64,000 nucleotides of DNA, taken from assembly GCA_002104985.1 (NCBI GenBank), contig MCGO01000150.1, forward strand, positions 28,903 through 92,902, in the 5' to 3' direction. Source of the stretch: Rhizoclosmatium globosum (Eukaryota > Chytridiomycota > Chytridiomycetes > Chytridiales > Chytriomycetaceae). A program made the position numbers and the translations under genes. This document shows positions 9,982 to 21,821 of the stretch, piece by piece. The notes beneath the pieces are model-generated. The model had not been told where the DNA came from. It saw nothing but the letters and a program-made list of their open reading frames with translations, and ran no database searches. How positions within the stretch are numbered: position 1 is the stretch's first letter; each line of letters begins with the position of its first letter.

Positions 9982-12900
9982 TTAAAATCTATTTTTCTCA
10001 ATAATGAACCGTTCTAACCAAGCCTTCCGTTGCACAAGCTTCGCCTCTGAGCTATTATGGCTCTCTTCCCATTGACTTAATCCAGTGCCGCCAGCCAATG
10101 CACTTCTTGGCCGCATATGGCTTGGTGATGGTGGCCTACTTTGATGTAATCTTCCAAACGTTTCCGTCTTTGCTCCGATAGATTGATGCATTGCTGTAAA
10201 TGGACTGATATAGCCGTCAACTTTTGTGGGGCGATGACTTTGTTTTGGAGACTTGGGGATTGACGCTAGTTCTCGGTTCACAATGTCTTTGGAAACGCGG
10301 GCTCTTCCCAGCATATTTGAGAGTTGCGTGTCCAGCTCTTGAACAGTTGATGGAAGCATCATTGGAGCTTTGTGGTAGTGGTAATGTGAAGTTTGATGCG
10401 TGTAGGGAGAATGAATGTGGTATGGTGTTGGTTGAGGTTGTTGTTTTGGATCCTGTCCAAAAAGTTAACACCTAAGTTTAGCGTCTAGGGAAATTGGAGG
10501 TACACACCTTCTCAGCTTTTGAAAGATTTAGATCCAGTCGTTTGTTTAGATTTGCTTCGGCTCTGGCGGCAACTAATTGAGCTTGTAGGGATGAGGATTT
10601 CTGCGCCAATTCCTTGGTAAGTTCTTCCAGCTATATTCAAAGTAAGTTCGATAGTTTGTCGAAATTGATTGTCGTACTTCACTGAATCCTGAATCAGATC
10701 CCTTGCCAGACGCCCTCTTCTTCTTTGCCTTTTGCGCCCGTCTAATATCTCGTGCGTTTAGCTCCAACTGTCTCTGAATTCGAGAAATCGGACTCATACT
10801 CCTCGATGGAAGTTCCTCAATGTCCCTGCGGAATAGTTAATGACTAATTTGAATTAGAAAGCAACTCACAAATCAGATGAGTCTTCGTCATCACTCTCGT
10901 ACTTGAGTTTGACAGGAAACGCTTTCTTCTTCGGGGATACTCCAAACGCAGCATCCACAAGACGATCAATCTTTTCAGTGGTGAAGTTCTTGTAGCTGTG
11001 ATTTTTGAGTTTCGGAGTGGACACAGTTGGGACAGTCATGTTTTCGTTAGTGCTCAGAGCATCTAAATCACTTTCTTGAAGCATCATTGAGCGAGCAGCA
11101 GCGTGTGGCGTTGCATGATGATTTCCATGTTGATGTTGATGGTGGGCTTCACTTTCGTCATGCTTTCGTGGTATTGACGGAGGTAAATCGGATATTGGCG
11201 AAGTATGCTTTTGTTCCAATCCAGCACGGTAAGCTCCCTTTTCTCGGGCCATTGCAGTTGTGACGCCACGTTCCATTTGAGCCAGAGCATCCTTTTCAAG
11301 TGACACACGTTGTCTAGCATATTCAACTTCGCGTTCCAATTGTGCAACCTCGCGTTGTTGAGAAATCACTTTTTGTCGGCGTTGTTCCAACTCTTCTTCT
11401 GTCTCCATAATGACACGCAACTCTTCCTCCTTTTCACCCATGTAAAGCTTTGTCTTAATATCATCAATTTTACGTGCGTAATCAGCTTCAAGCATGGAAA
11501 TCATTCGCGCGTGGTCGTTCGTGATTCTTCTCTTGTTTTCGTCGGCCTCTTTGAGACTTGACAGTTTCAATGCTTCAAAGTCAAGAGTGTATTGTTGTCG
11601 AAGCTCTATGTCTGTTTTTCTCAGTTCGGAGTCCAATTCAAGACGAAGTCGGTCGAGTTGACGACTGTGTTCCATTTGGATGCGCGATTTTTCAAGTGAT
11701 TCTTTGGTTTTTGCGTCTTGTTCCGCTGCGGCAATCAATTTTTCGGAGGCTTCACGTTCTTCTGTGATGCGTTTGCGGGCTGCTTCTTTGATTTCATGTA
11801 GCTTCGCCTCAGTTGAAGACTCAACTTCCATTCTTAGAGACTCAAATTTACGCTGCTCTTTTGATTTAAGTTCCGCCAGTTGAATCTCATACTTTTGTCG
11901 AATAGATTCTTGCTCGTTTTCGTATTTGATTCGTTCCAGTTCTGACAAGTTTGTCAAATTCGAAGCCAATGTCTGCTCCTGAGTTTCCTTCAACTTTTCT
12001 TTTAGAACAGCGAGTTGAGCTTCATGTTTGGATTGGATATCACGAGCGTGAGAGTTGTATCTTTCTTGCTCTTCAGATTCGAGTTGCATTCGTCGACTAC
12101 GATATTTGCTCATCAATTCTTCTTGGTATGACTCAAACTCTGCCGCCTGGGCTGCAATAAACTTTTCACGTTGTTCAACATCAGTTGCTCGGAACGAAGC
12201 GAGACGCTTCTCCCCATCAGCTTTAATCTGAAGCTCCTCTTCAGCAAAATCCAAGCGAAGTCTTTGAATAGCCGCCTCGTTTCCTTCTCGAAGAACTTCC
12301 AGACTTCTGGTATTCTCAGCCTTTACTTCTTTTATCAACTTTCGTAGTTTCTCCTCTTCTGCTTCCTCCGCTGCTTCCAGTTTTTGCTTATACGCTTTTT
12401 TGATCTCTTTCACATCAGTTTCATGTTTTGCACGTTCTTGAGCTTCGATCTTATCCCACTCAGCTTCAAGATCGGCCCGTAAGGCATGAAGTTTCTCTTT
12501 TTGGACTGTCGGTGAGGTACCGCCAGGAGATTGTCCACTCGGAGAATGAGGATCTGTGGAAGTTCCAGTTGGAAGACCCAACAAGTGCCTGGCCTTCAAT
12601 GAAGCTTGTGAAGCAGTACGTGCATTTAATCCTTGAACTTCGACATGATGCTTTTCTTCTGGGAGACCAAGGACCTGCTTCACTTTCGGTGAAATGAGGT
12701 CGTTGTGAGACGAAGCTGATTGTGTATCTTCTTCACTTGAAGTTGCAACTTTGAGAAGGTTCGAATTTGGGACGGATGTTGGCTTCAAGTGAGAACTGGA
12801 TCCCAATATAGCAATCTGGTTAGCACTAGATTTGTTTTCGTCATGGTGTTTGGTAACAGAAACGGCAGTGTCGATGTTTCGTCCTCTTGGCCTTGGAATC

Positions 12901-15808
12901 TCGTTCGTGGGTTGATATTGCTTATCATGCAAGAACTTTTGCAACGCCTTGGAGCGAGTGTGCAGATAGTGATCCTCGGCAATTCTAAATGATGATTAGG
13001 TACGCCTCACGACTCCTCCTTTCACATACTTCTTAAGAAACTGTGCAAAAAGTATACGACACGTCTCGTTAAACTCAGGTGACTTGCTGAACTTGACTGC
13101 GTCTTCCAGTGGCAAATTTGGAAAATCTCGATTCGGAAACTCGTGCGACAAATCATTGCGGAACGCCTCAAAGTCTCTGTAAGACCTTCGAACATTGCCC
13201 TTGTCGTCAAAATTCGGAATTTTTGACTATGTTAAAGGGGTAAGAACAAACAAGCTTTGGTTATTCTGAAAACTCACGATTGAGGTGATCTCATAGTCAA
13301 CGTAGCTTTCTACACCGTCGTACTGTATTTGCGGTCTCAAAACGTCAACCTCCAATGCCGTGTATTTAACATGGTCGACATTGAGATGTGTTGGTAGTTT
13401 TTCGGCTGGAACATACGTTGCTTCTTGGAAAAACTTTCGCAGGGCCTTGGCTCGTGTATGAAGATAGTCATCGTCGGCAATACTGTTTTGAGGTCAGCTT
13501 CTCTAAACAGTAATTTCACTCACTCTCTCAAAAACTTTGAGAACAGTACTCGACGTTTCTCAATGACTTCTTTATCTTTACTGAACTGGACAGTCGTCGC
13601 TGGTGGAAGTTCAGGAAAGTCTCGACCAGGAAATTCATGTGTAAGGTCATTTCGAAAAGCTGCAAAGTCTTTGTAGCGACGTCGAACGTCACCTTTTGCA
13701 TCAAAGCCAGGTATATTGGCCTATTGAATGTCCAACAGTCAGTGAAAGGTATTCAAAGTAAGCTGGTGCATACCGTCGAAACGACTTCATATTCAACGTA
13801 ATGGTCATGGCTATCCAAATGATCGCGTGGATTCACAACGTCAACCGTTAACGACGTCGCTTTCGTGTCGAGCTGCTTAGATTGATCCAAGTTTGAGGTT
13901 GATCGAGGAATAGGAGACTTTGAAGCGTCACGTTGAGGTTTTGTTGACGAAGGAGGGCGCTCTGGACCGGCTCCATACTTATCATGCAAGCTGGAGATAC
14001 TTGGAATATTCGAGATACTTTTCAAATCTCCTGAAGCCAATTTTGAAGTTGAAGATAGACCATCCTTGAGAGCTGTAGGTTTCACGTTTGGCTCGTTCGT
14101 GGCTACTACTGATTCAACGGTAGTAGCTGGTCGAGCACCACCGTCTTTCTTTGTTGAAGGTTGAATCGAGCTGAAGTCGGACACTTTGCTCGATTCGTCT
14201 GTCGCAACATCAGATGTAACAGTTGGTTTCTTCGCGTGGCTTCTGGCTTTCGGCGCGTCCAATCCAGGGAGAGCAAGAGACGAAAGTCCATCTTCATCCT
14301 CGAAGTCACTAATAATATCACCCTCATCGTCAGTCTGTGATTTAATCTCCTTCCTTTTGCTGCTTCTGTCTACATCACTACTGTCCACATCAGATTCATT
14401 GTCAGAAAGTCTGTTTAAAACTCGTGAAATAGGATCCGCGTCGTTTTTCACGTTGAGAGAGGTAGCTGGTTTGATGAAGGGAGAAACAGGGTCTTCTGAA
14501 ATAGAGGGGTCTGAATCAGAGTCAATCTTCTTGATAGATTCTACTTTTGGTTCAATCACGGACGTTCCTCTTTGGTTTTTCGAGCGAGACGCGTTCAGTT
14601 CTTGTATGCTACTGCTATCACTATTTAATTCTGCTGCAAACGGCTTCAGTTTTGGTTTAACCATTCCTTCATCCATAGAGTCAATAACAGACTCGTTTCG
14701 CTGATATCGAGAGTTAAGAGCCAGCTGCGATTGGCTATTGAATGACGTTACTTCGTCTTTGGTTGGTGCTTTGGTGTCGACATTTCGTTTTGTGTCTTTT
14801 TTGATGGGAGTGAAGAAATTGTCATCGTCATCATCATCTTCGTCATCATCAAGGTCAACTTCCAAGACATCACTCTTATCGGATTTGTCTGTAAGTATTT
14901 CATGAGAGAGAGAACTTGATATTTTCGGATTTGTTGAGAGTTTTGAAGCTCCAGGCCCTTTAATTCCACCTAGAGACGATGGTGCTAGAAAAGATGGTTT
15001 TTCAGACGCGGTTGGTTTTAGAGGACCGCCAAGGGGTGCAATAGAATCAATGGGTTTCAAAGCGCCAAGAGGTTGGAGGGGAGTCAAAGTTTTCGAGGAG
15101 ATAGAGGCAGGGACGGCGGTTTGGAGCTCAGGTATTTGGGTTTTCAAAATTGCACTCTGCGGTCGTGGAGACTTTGACTGGGTGGGTCAAGGTTAGTGAT
15201 ATTCACACATATCATATTATGATCCATACAGATTCACGCGAGCTTCGAGCAGTCTTTGATTCTTTCGATTCAGGTTCCTTCTGCTTTCCTGTTGACTTCT
15301 TCTGGTTGGGTTTTAGTTGTCAAATCAAGAAAATAACCAACCAACCTCAGCCCCACCCTCCGCCTTCTTTTTCTCTCGTTCATAAAGCTGTCTGTAATGT
15401 TCGTCACAAGGGTGATCCCAGATACTCTCTCCAGTCTTAAAGTTGAAGTAGTAGATGTTTCCTTCGTCAGATTGGCTGTCAAACAAAAGACCACTTTAGC
15501 TCAAACCAAATAGAGAAGTTAAGGTACCATGGTTTCCAGTCTGCCGGAAGAGGGGCTTTCAATGATTCGCGCGCAATCCAGAATAAATGCTTGTCATGTT
15601 CTTCATCCATACCAAGAAAGCGCGCATACTCAAGAACCTCTATTAAGTGAAGTTGATCAACACGAAAGATTTGACAGATTGGTTATCGAAAGGATGATCA
15701 CCATCATCAGTGGGTTCATAGTTTTCGTCGAACCTGACATTAAATTACAACCAGCTGCTCCAAAAAAGGAACTTACTCTTCTTCGAGCACAATTTGCTGT
15801 CCAGCCAT
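9982..15808 (-). CDS. CEP164: CEP164-like protein with WW, tandem PX and coiled coil
   Basis: Thirteen exons join to a 5238-nt reading frame without any break, encoding 1745 residues. The start is at 15808 ([10 protein letters not shown]). Residues 1-90 match the CEP164 N-terminus closely: [19 protein letters not shown], then [30 protein letters not shown] and [11 protein letters not shown]. The WW domain has its tryptophans at about 56 and 78. A long acidic, disordered region follows. Two consecutive PX domains lie at about 583-680 ([26 protein letters not shown]) and 717-815 ([21 protein letters not shown]). A coiled coil spans about 950-1370, then a disordered tail. Main exons are 13774-15177 and 10870-12984. 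CEP164 sits on centriolar distal appendages and is needed for basal-body docking and ciliation. The PX pair is not part of CEP164 as I know it. Confidence 0.88.
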
Positions 15809-16189
15809 ATTCGAAGAAAGTTGTGCGAAGGCGCAAGTACCTTATGAAAGCGATCACGAGTGTTTGTTTTGTCAAACGAAACTTAGACAATTTCAACATC
15901 GACTTCCTCTTTGATTTCTGCCGTTTAATTCCATTGACAAAGGAAACAGCTTTGGATCTTGGACAGATTCATGATTGATCTGCCTCTGCGCCAGTGCCTT
16001 TTCATTTTTCTGTCTGTCCGAATGCTGTGTGGCGACTCACTTTTCGCTCTTTTCGATGAAGCACAGGCGTTTGAAGAAGACGCAAGAGACCCTCCAAATG
16101 GGAATGCGCCCTTGATGTAGAACATTGAACGCCGCCACTCAAACCTTCGAAGGACAGTTGTCACGAGGACTCAGACTTGTTCGTTTCAG
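15809..16189. other. Region upstream of CEP164
   Basis: No coding sequence is convincing. This should hold the CEP164 5' UTR and promoter. Open frames exist on both strands but match nothing I know and have no start context. Confidence 0.35.
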
Positions 16190-16506
16190 ACTCAACAACT
16201 CTTACTCGCAGCACTGACGTCTCCTACCACCTACTACAATCGAATCAATGCGTGGAATCTAGTGGATTGGGAATAGTCGCTGGAGACGTCGTTGCTGCGT
16301 GTGGGTTTGATTCCTGGCTTGGACGCGACTCAATTACTAACTCTTACTCGCAGCACTGACGTCTCCTCGCACCTACTACAATCGAATCAATGCGTGGAGT
16401 CTAGTGGATTGGGAATAGTCGCTGGAGACGTCGTTGTTGCGTGTGGGTTTGATTCCTGGCTTGGACGCGACTCAATTACTAACTCTTACTCGCAGCACTG
16501 ACGTCT
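16190..16506 (+). repeat. 142-bp tandem repeat, about 2.2 copies, with Pol III-like boxes
   Basis: The motif beginning CTCTTACTCGCAG recurs at 16199, 16341 and 16483, which gives an exact period of 142 bp. The two full units differ at only a few positions. Each unit contains TAGTGGATTGG (first copy at 16260), one mismatch from an A box, and 44 bp later GGTTTGATTCC (16304-16314), one mismatch from the tRNA B box. A clean cloverleaf does not fold, so this is not a functional tRNA gene. It may be a tRNA-derived repeat or a small Pol III transcript. No T4 terminator is inside the units. Confidence 0.7.
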
Positions 16507-16752
16507 GCTTTCACTATGTTATACAAGTGAATTGAATTTTGAATGATCGTTGATTTTCTATGTCTTCTCTCCATTTGAAAATCAGAGTTTCTTAAGTTTT
16601 CGTTGAGGGGTTGTGATTGTTTACTTTTCTTCTGTGCGAAATTTGAGCATCCTTCCCAACATCTGCACGAAGATTTAACAGAGAAGAGTCATGCAGGTAT
16701 ATTTAATCATGCTTATTGAAGTTCCAAGCTAATCAGGAAGAACTAGTACTTA

Positions 16753-17607
16753 ATGTCTGGACCGGCGTCTGGTGGTGACTCTGATATGGAATTGATAGAG
16801 GCACTTCGAGACCAGATTCAAGGCCTTCGAACCGATAACAAGGGCCTTGTCGCGGAGAATAACCTTCTGCTCAAACGTCTTGCGGTATTCGAAAACAATA
16901 TGGGGAAGACCGATGTTGATTACGACGAAGACGGGGATGACTTTGTGAATCGTTTTGGCTTGAAATCCCGCAAACCCCTTCCTCCTAAAGAATATCCGCC
17001 GGGAACAGTGAACATGGCAGCTATCTTCCCTGCACCTTTTCGCAAAGCATCCTTACCAGCAGACGAAGATCAATTTGGACACGATGAGTCAGACAGCTCG
17101 AGTCACAGTGTGATCTCTGGGGGTGGTAGCAAAGAAGATGACTCTGAAGACGACGCTGGAGATGTTGGAAACGTTGAATCTGTTGGTGCTTTGAAGAAGA
17201 AACGGGAGTTTTATGAAAGCCGTGACTCGACAAGTGAGGCGGAAGAAACCGAAGCGGGGCACGTGGCCGGAAATTCAGATTATCGGCTTTATCAGCTGTT
17301 GGTCGATGGTCGCAAGGGTGTGTCCTTTGTTGTGTATGACGTGCAGTCAAGGTTGTGGTGTATTCCAACCAGGGATCTGTATCAATCTGTGAACAGAGAC
17401 ACCTTGAAACTCTCCTTTCGGAACAGCTTGACCAAACGTACCATTTCTCCCAGCATGCGTTTGTTTTATAACAAGCATGCAGTGCCTACCCTTTCGGCTG
17501 GAACTGTGGACTTCTATGTCTACAATTCGGCGTTGAAGGAAGTGTTGAAAAACATTGGTACCTCAACTTTGGCAGTGATGGAAGTCGTCGTCAAGTGTGT
17601 GAAATGA
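16753..17607 (+). CDS. Unknown acidic protein with N-terminal coiled coil
   Basis: This is an intronless 284-residue protein. Residues 12-48 form a short coiled coil (MELIEALRDQIQGLRTDNKG onward). Residues 55-170 are disordered and acidic, with Ser-Asp-Glu clusters that look like CK2 sites. Residues 175-284 appear folded (YRLYQLLVDG, VSFVVYDVQSRLWCIPTRD, FYVYNSALKEVLKNIG) with alternating hydrophobic strands. I do not recognise the family. It is convergent with IDE, whose coding end lies 75 bp away. The start is the first ATG after an in-frame stop and is followed by the coiled coil, so it is likely right. Confidence 0.75.
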   Translation: MSGPASGGDSDMELIEALRDQIQGLRTDNKGLVAENNLLLKRLAVFENNMGKTDVDYDEDGDDFVNRFGLKSRKPLPPKEYPPGTVNMAAIFPAPFRKASLPADEDQFGHDESDSSSHSVISGGGSKEDDSEDDAGDVGNVESVGALKKKREFYESRDSTSEAEETEAGHVAGNSDYRLYQLLVDGRKGVSFVVYDVQSRLWCIPTRDLYQSVNRDTLKLSFRNSLTKRTISPSMRLFYNKHAVPTLSAGTVDFYVYNSALKEVLKNIGTSTLAVMEVVVKCVK

Positions 17608-17682
17608 GAGCTACTGAATAAATTTTAAGTTTCAATTGAAGATAAGCTTTTCAGAATAGAATTGAGGATCAATTTATATAGC

Positions 17683-20600
17683 TCAAAAAGAGTAAAATGT
17701 TCGAATATCTGCCATTGGATAGCCACTACGACCCAATAACCATTGATTCCTCATCTCAGCAACACTTCCATCATCAGTCAACACAGTATCAACATCCATC
17801 ATATCTTCACCACTCTTTTCATCGCTCCTGGAGATATTCTTCAAATCGCTCGTAATAACGTTTTCGGCAGACTTGATTCCCTGAGAACTCCAAATTTGTA
17901 CGCTTAATTTGCTGCGACTCGAACTATTGATAGCTACAAACGAGTCGTAGAATTGAAGCATATCTGCTTGCGTTAATGTCATCACAGTTTCCGCGTTTTG
18001 TTCACGACGTGTAAAATCATAGGATCCATTCGAAATCTTTTCCCAATAGTATTCAGTGCTTGCCATCAAATACTTGTGCTTTTGCATGATTTTGGAACAT
18101 AGTGTTGTGCGGTGTCTCTGGAATCTGAACTGTTGTCAGCACTTTCTTCCAAAGAGTCCAATAAACTTACTCGTCGTCAGAGAGTGTCGCAATAATTTCA
18201 CGCGCTTTCTCCAAAAAGGAAAGAATTCGACCTTCAACAAAGACAGGATGCTTCTCTGACTGAACATGAACCAAAAACCCACACACTCCAGTTGCGAATC
18301 GAGGCCCACACCATGCGACGTATCCAAGCTGTTCCTTTGTTCGTAAGATATCAAAACAAGGCTCACTGATGATTTGGTTCAATAATAGAGCTTTGGCAAC
18401 GTTATCGCGATTTGATTCGCCAAATTGGATGTATACTTCAACGGCGTTGTTTAAATTTTCGGCGTTTGGTAGGAGACGGCGATACGTCAATGAGGATTGG
18501 GATGGCAGCATGTGCGTTCGAACAGTGTTGTATCGAGCATAAACGGGGACAGGTCTGAGGGATGATGATTTTCCGAGAGTATCCTCCACCATTGCAAGCA
18601 GGTCCAGCGATGCCGCTTTATCGAAAGTACCGTGAACAAAGGCTTCGATGTGAACGGGGTTCAAAAGAGTTGGATAGAAGTTGACAATATCTTCGGGAGA
18701 TATATGAACGATTTCTTGAAGCTTTTCAGCATCCGTCCACAATTTTTCTTGAAGCATCCAAGTAACAAAGTATGACGCGTGTTGGTCAGGATTTTCACTT
18801 TCAAAGTTTGTGTAATGCCTTGAAAGCTGCAAAATGAAGAATAAGTCATTCCTAAATTCAGGTATGACCCCTCACCTCCTCTTTAACAAACTTGAAGCGT
18901 TCCGGAATTACAACCAACGAAGTCATCGCCTGCACCACTGTTGCCATAAATACTCCCAATTTGTCCGAGTAACCACCAATACTGAGAATAATCCCCTCAA
19001 CAGTCACGTCCAGGCCAAAGTACAAATCAGCCATCTCCGCTAAATAACTTTGCTGATTCAATGCGTCTGTCACAAGATCGCAGTACAAGTGAGTAAGCAC
19101 CGCGAATCGTGGAGAAGCATACGCGACGGGTGATTTGATAAATAATGTCACACTTGTACGAGGAACTTTGTATTTTGTATCCAACAGGTGCCATAACCGC
19201 GTCGCTGGTGTGTCTTTGATGATTCGAGGATGCTCGTGAACAATGCTCTCTGAAGGCTCAATGTAAAACTTGTGTGGAATGAAAGGATTCACTTGTGGAA
19301 TTGTCAGATCTGCGTTGCATACCAGCGTCGATAATGAATCAACCAGAGATGTTGGGAATGGTTCCACTTGATATTCGGTTCCATACCATAGAGCAACTTG
19401 GGCTCCTCTGACTTGATGGCTGAAGGTGCAACAAGCATAATTCTGCACGAATCAGCGCGAAGCAAATCGATCATACTTTTGATGAGAGTTGCATCAAAGT
19501 CGTCCATCAAGTATGCACCACACAACACATCCGCTTTATCATAATCGTGCATACTTGCAGCAAGTCCTGAACAATAGCTGGATACATCGCTCTTTTCTTG
19601 ATATTTGAATGCCAGGGTTGACATTATGGAGTTTTCTTCATAAACCCAGTCAAGAGCATCTGTTTCCTTAAGCATCTGAATATACTGAAAGATTACGAGT
19701 ACAATGCTCTCCCATTGTTCCAGCCCTTTGTCAGACAGGAATACCTGAACTTTGAAAAAGTCGAAACCACTTGCTCCATGGCTTGGAAAGCAGCTCAGAT
19801 CTGACGCAAGCCCTTGATGTTTCAAAAGAGACAAAATTGATCCTTCACTTTCGTGTCCGATAAGGTGGCATATGTACTTGTTGGGAGACTTTTTGTAAAT
19901 GTTGGTGGTGTCGGGCCAAGGAAATGAGAGGGTCAACATTTGAGTATCTTTGACGGGCTTCACACGAATAAGCTTCCCGAGTTCGTTGGCGCCTAATGGA
20001 TGGTCGTGAAACTTTCGAGGGATGATGTTTTTGTTGACGATTCCACTGAACATTGATTCAGCCCACATTTGCAATTGGTCTAGGCTTTCTTTACCCTAAT
20101 TAATATTAAATAATCGACTTAATTATCATATGAAAACTAACCAGAATGCATAACTTCATAATGTTGGATGAATAGTACGTTTGATAGAACTCGATGCACA
20201 TCTCCCTGGTTTTCAGCCCTTTTGATTCAGGAATATTCTTCAAGGTGTCCAGATTACCCGTTCCAAACTTTCGATAGACGTGGCCTTCTTTGGAAAGATC
20301 TTGTTCCAGCTGCTGAATCCTCCAATCATCCTCCTGCAGATTCTTTGTGTGTTCCGAGTGCACTGCATTCAGTTCTCTGTCAGTACAACTCTCGTCAAAG
20401 AGAGGACATGTAAAGAATTGAGAGAAGCGGTCCAAGGCGCCTTCAAGGCAGTTTGATGAGACTTCAAAGTAGTAGTTTGTGTTCTCTCCGGCTGTAAACG
20501 CATTCGAATAGCCTCCACCGACATCTGAAAGGAACTGAGAGTATTCGTTCTCCCTTGGATACTTTTCGGTTCCGAGAAACAACTGCGCACTTGATTGTTT

Positions 20601-20896
20601 AGTTTACCAGACTCGAACGAACAAACACTCACCAAATGCTCGAGAAAGTGCGCCAGGCCCGGTGCATCATCTGGATCATACTAAGCCACAGTAATTGAGT
20701 TTGCGAAATGAGGTTGACAGGAACAGGGACTCACGAGGTATCCAACGTTCACATCCATTGCTGCCGAAGACCGGTCCGTTTCAGCGTCAGAAACAAGAAG
20801 AACATCGAGACCATTCGCCAGCGTGAGCATCCGGTACTTGCGGTCGTCAATGTCCGGCACCCGAATGTCCTCAAACACCTTCGTTGTCCCAAGCAT
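17683..20896 (-). CDS. IDE: Insulin-degrading enzyme (insulysin, M16A metalloprotease)
   Basis: This is a zinc protease of the inverzincin family that degrades small peptides inside a closed chamber. The start [20 protein letters not shown] precedes the usual N-terminal strand. The zinc motif reads AHFLEHL (HxxEH), followed by [33 protein letters not shown] and [17 protein letters not shown], which carry the distal glutamate region. Later blocks match the family ([44 protein letters not shown]). Short introns lie at 18125-18170, 18827-18875 and 20096-20141, plus two near the zinc motif. One one-base frame break is needed near 19390. The length fits the roughly 1000-residue family. A little N-terminal sequence could lie upstream. 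Confidence 0.92.
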
Positions 20897-21821
20897 ACCA
20901 ACTTTCTAAACAATAATGAAAAGAACAAAAACAAATGGATCACGAAGAAGAAAACAAACCTCTTTTGTAGCCACCAAACTACACAGATGTGATGCCACTT
21001 CTATCCAATGCTGATAATGATTTCTTTGTAAGGAATCTTAATAACACCCCAAGAAAAATTGTGGATCCTCTCGATTTGACTATTTATGCTTACTTAATTT
21101 CAATGTTAATGAGAGCAATCCGAAGAGCCAAGGTTTTGTGATTTGGAAGCCCAGAAAGAGTTGTGGTTGTAAAAAAGTTGATAAAGGTGGATTTGGTTAG
21201 TTTATTGGTGGCGCACTGGATGTTTTGTGAATGAAGTGGTGAGAAATCGATTGAGTCTATTATGATACGCAATTGGTTCAATCTCTGGTGGTGATTAACC
21301 ACGAATTTTGATTAACCTTGAAGACCAGGTTACATGATTCTGTCGTCTAATGACCAATTCATCTAAACCGGTATTACATGTTTCCTCCAAGAAGCCAAAT
21401 TGACTTTCATCACTGGGATCATTTGCGGGGAATGGAAAGTCCTCCAACTCCTCCTCTGATTCCTCTTCATACTCTTGCTCACTCTCTTTACATCGAATGT
21501 TGTTCGGACCTGCGACCAAGTTTCAACATTTGAGTTTCTGTATTATCAGTTGATACTGACAGTTTCCTCCCAGCAAACTAACCTGACTTTCACTCTCCTC
21601 GCCTCTATCGCTTACACTTTCCCGGAATTATCTTTTGAATTTGATATTTGTGGTTTGCAATTTGCTGGCTGTAGTCTGGAAAAGAACAGTCAGAAATAAG
21701 GGTGTACAATGTGAAAACATAGGGATTAAACATAGTTTCAAATAAATCGTTGGACGGCTGAATGCACATGAAACTTATAAAAACACCAATTTGTTTTTGA
21801 ATTGAATGCAAGAAGAGAGTT
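20897..21821. other. Gene-poor stretch between IDE and F-box/LRR 2
   Basis: I find no gene I can support. An acidic minus-strand open frame at 21295-21519 (with EYEEESEEELEDFPFPAND) has no recognisable domain. A short imperfect duplication is present: text around 21385-21412 recurs in altered form near 21560-21600. CCAATG at 21005 is a possible IDE promoter element. Confidence 0.35.

Noticed and set aside
16190..16506. Tandem tRNA genes
   Set aside because: A- and B-box-like motifs are present, but acceptor, anticodon and T stems do not pair into a cloverleaf.
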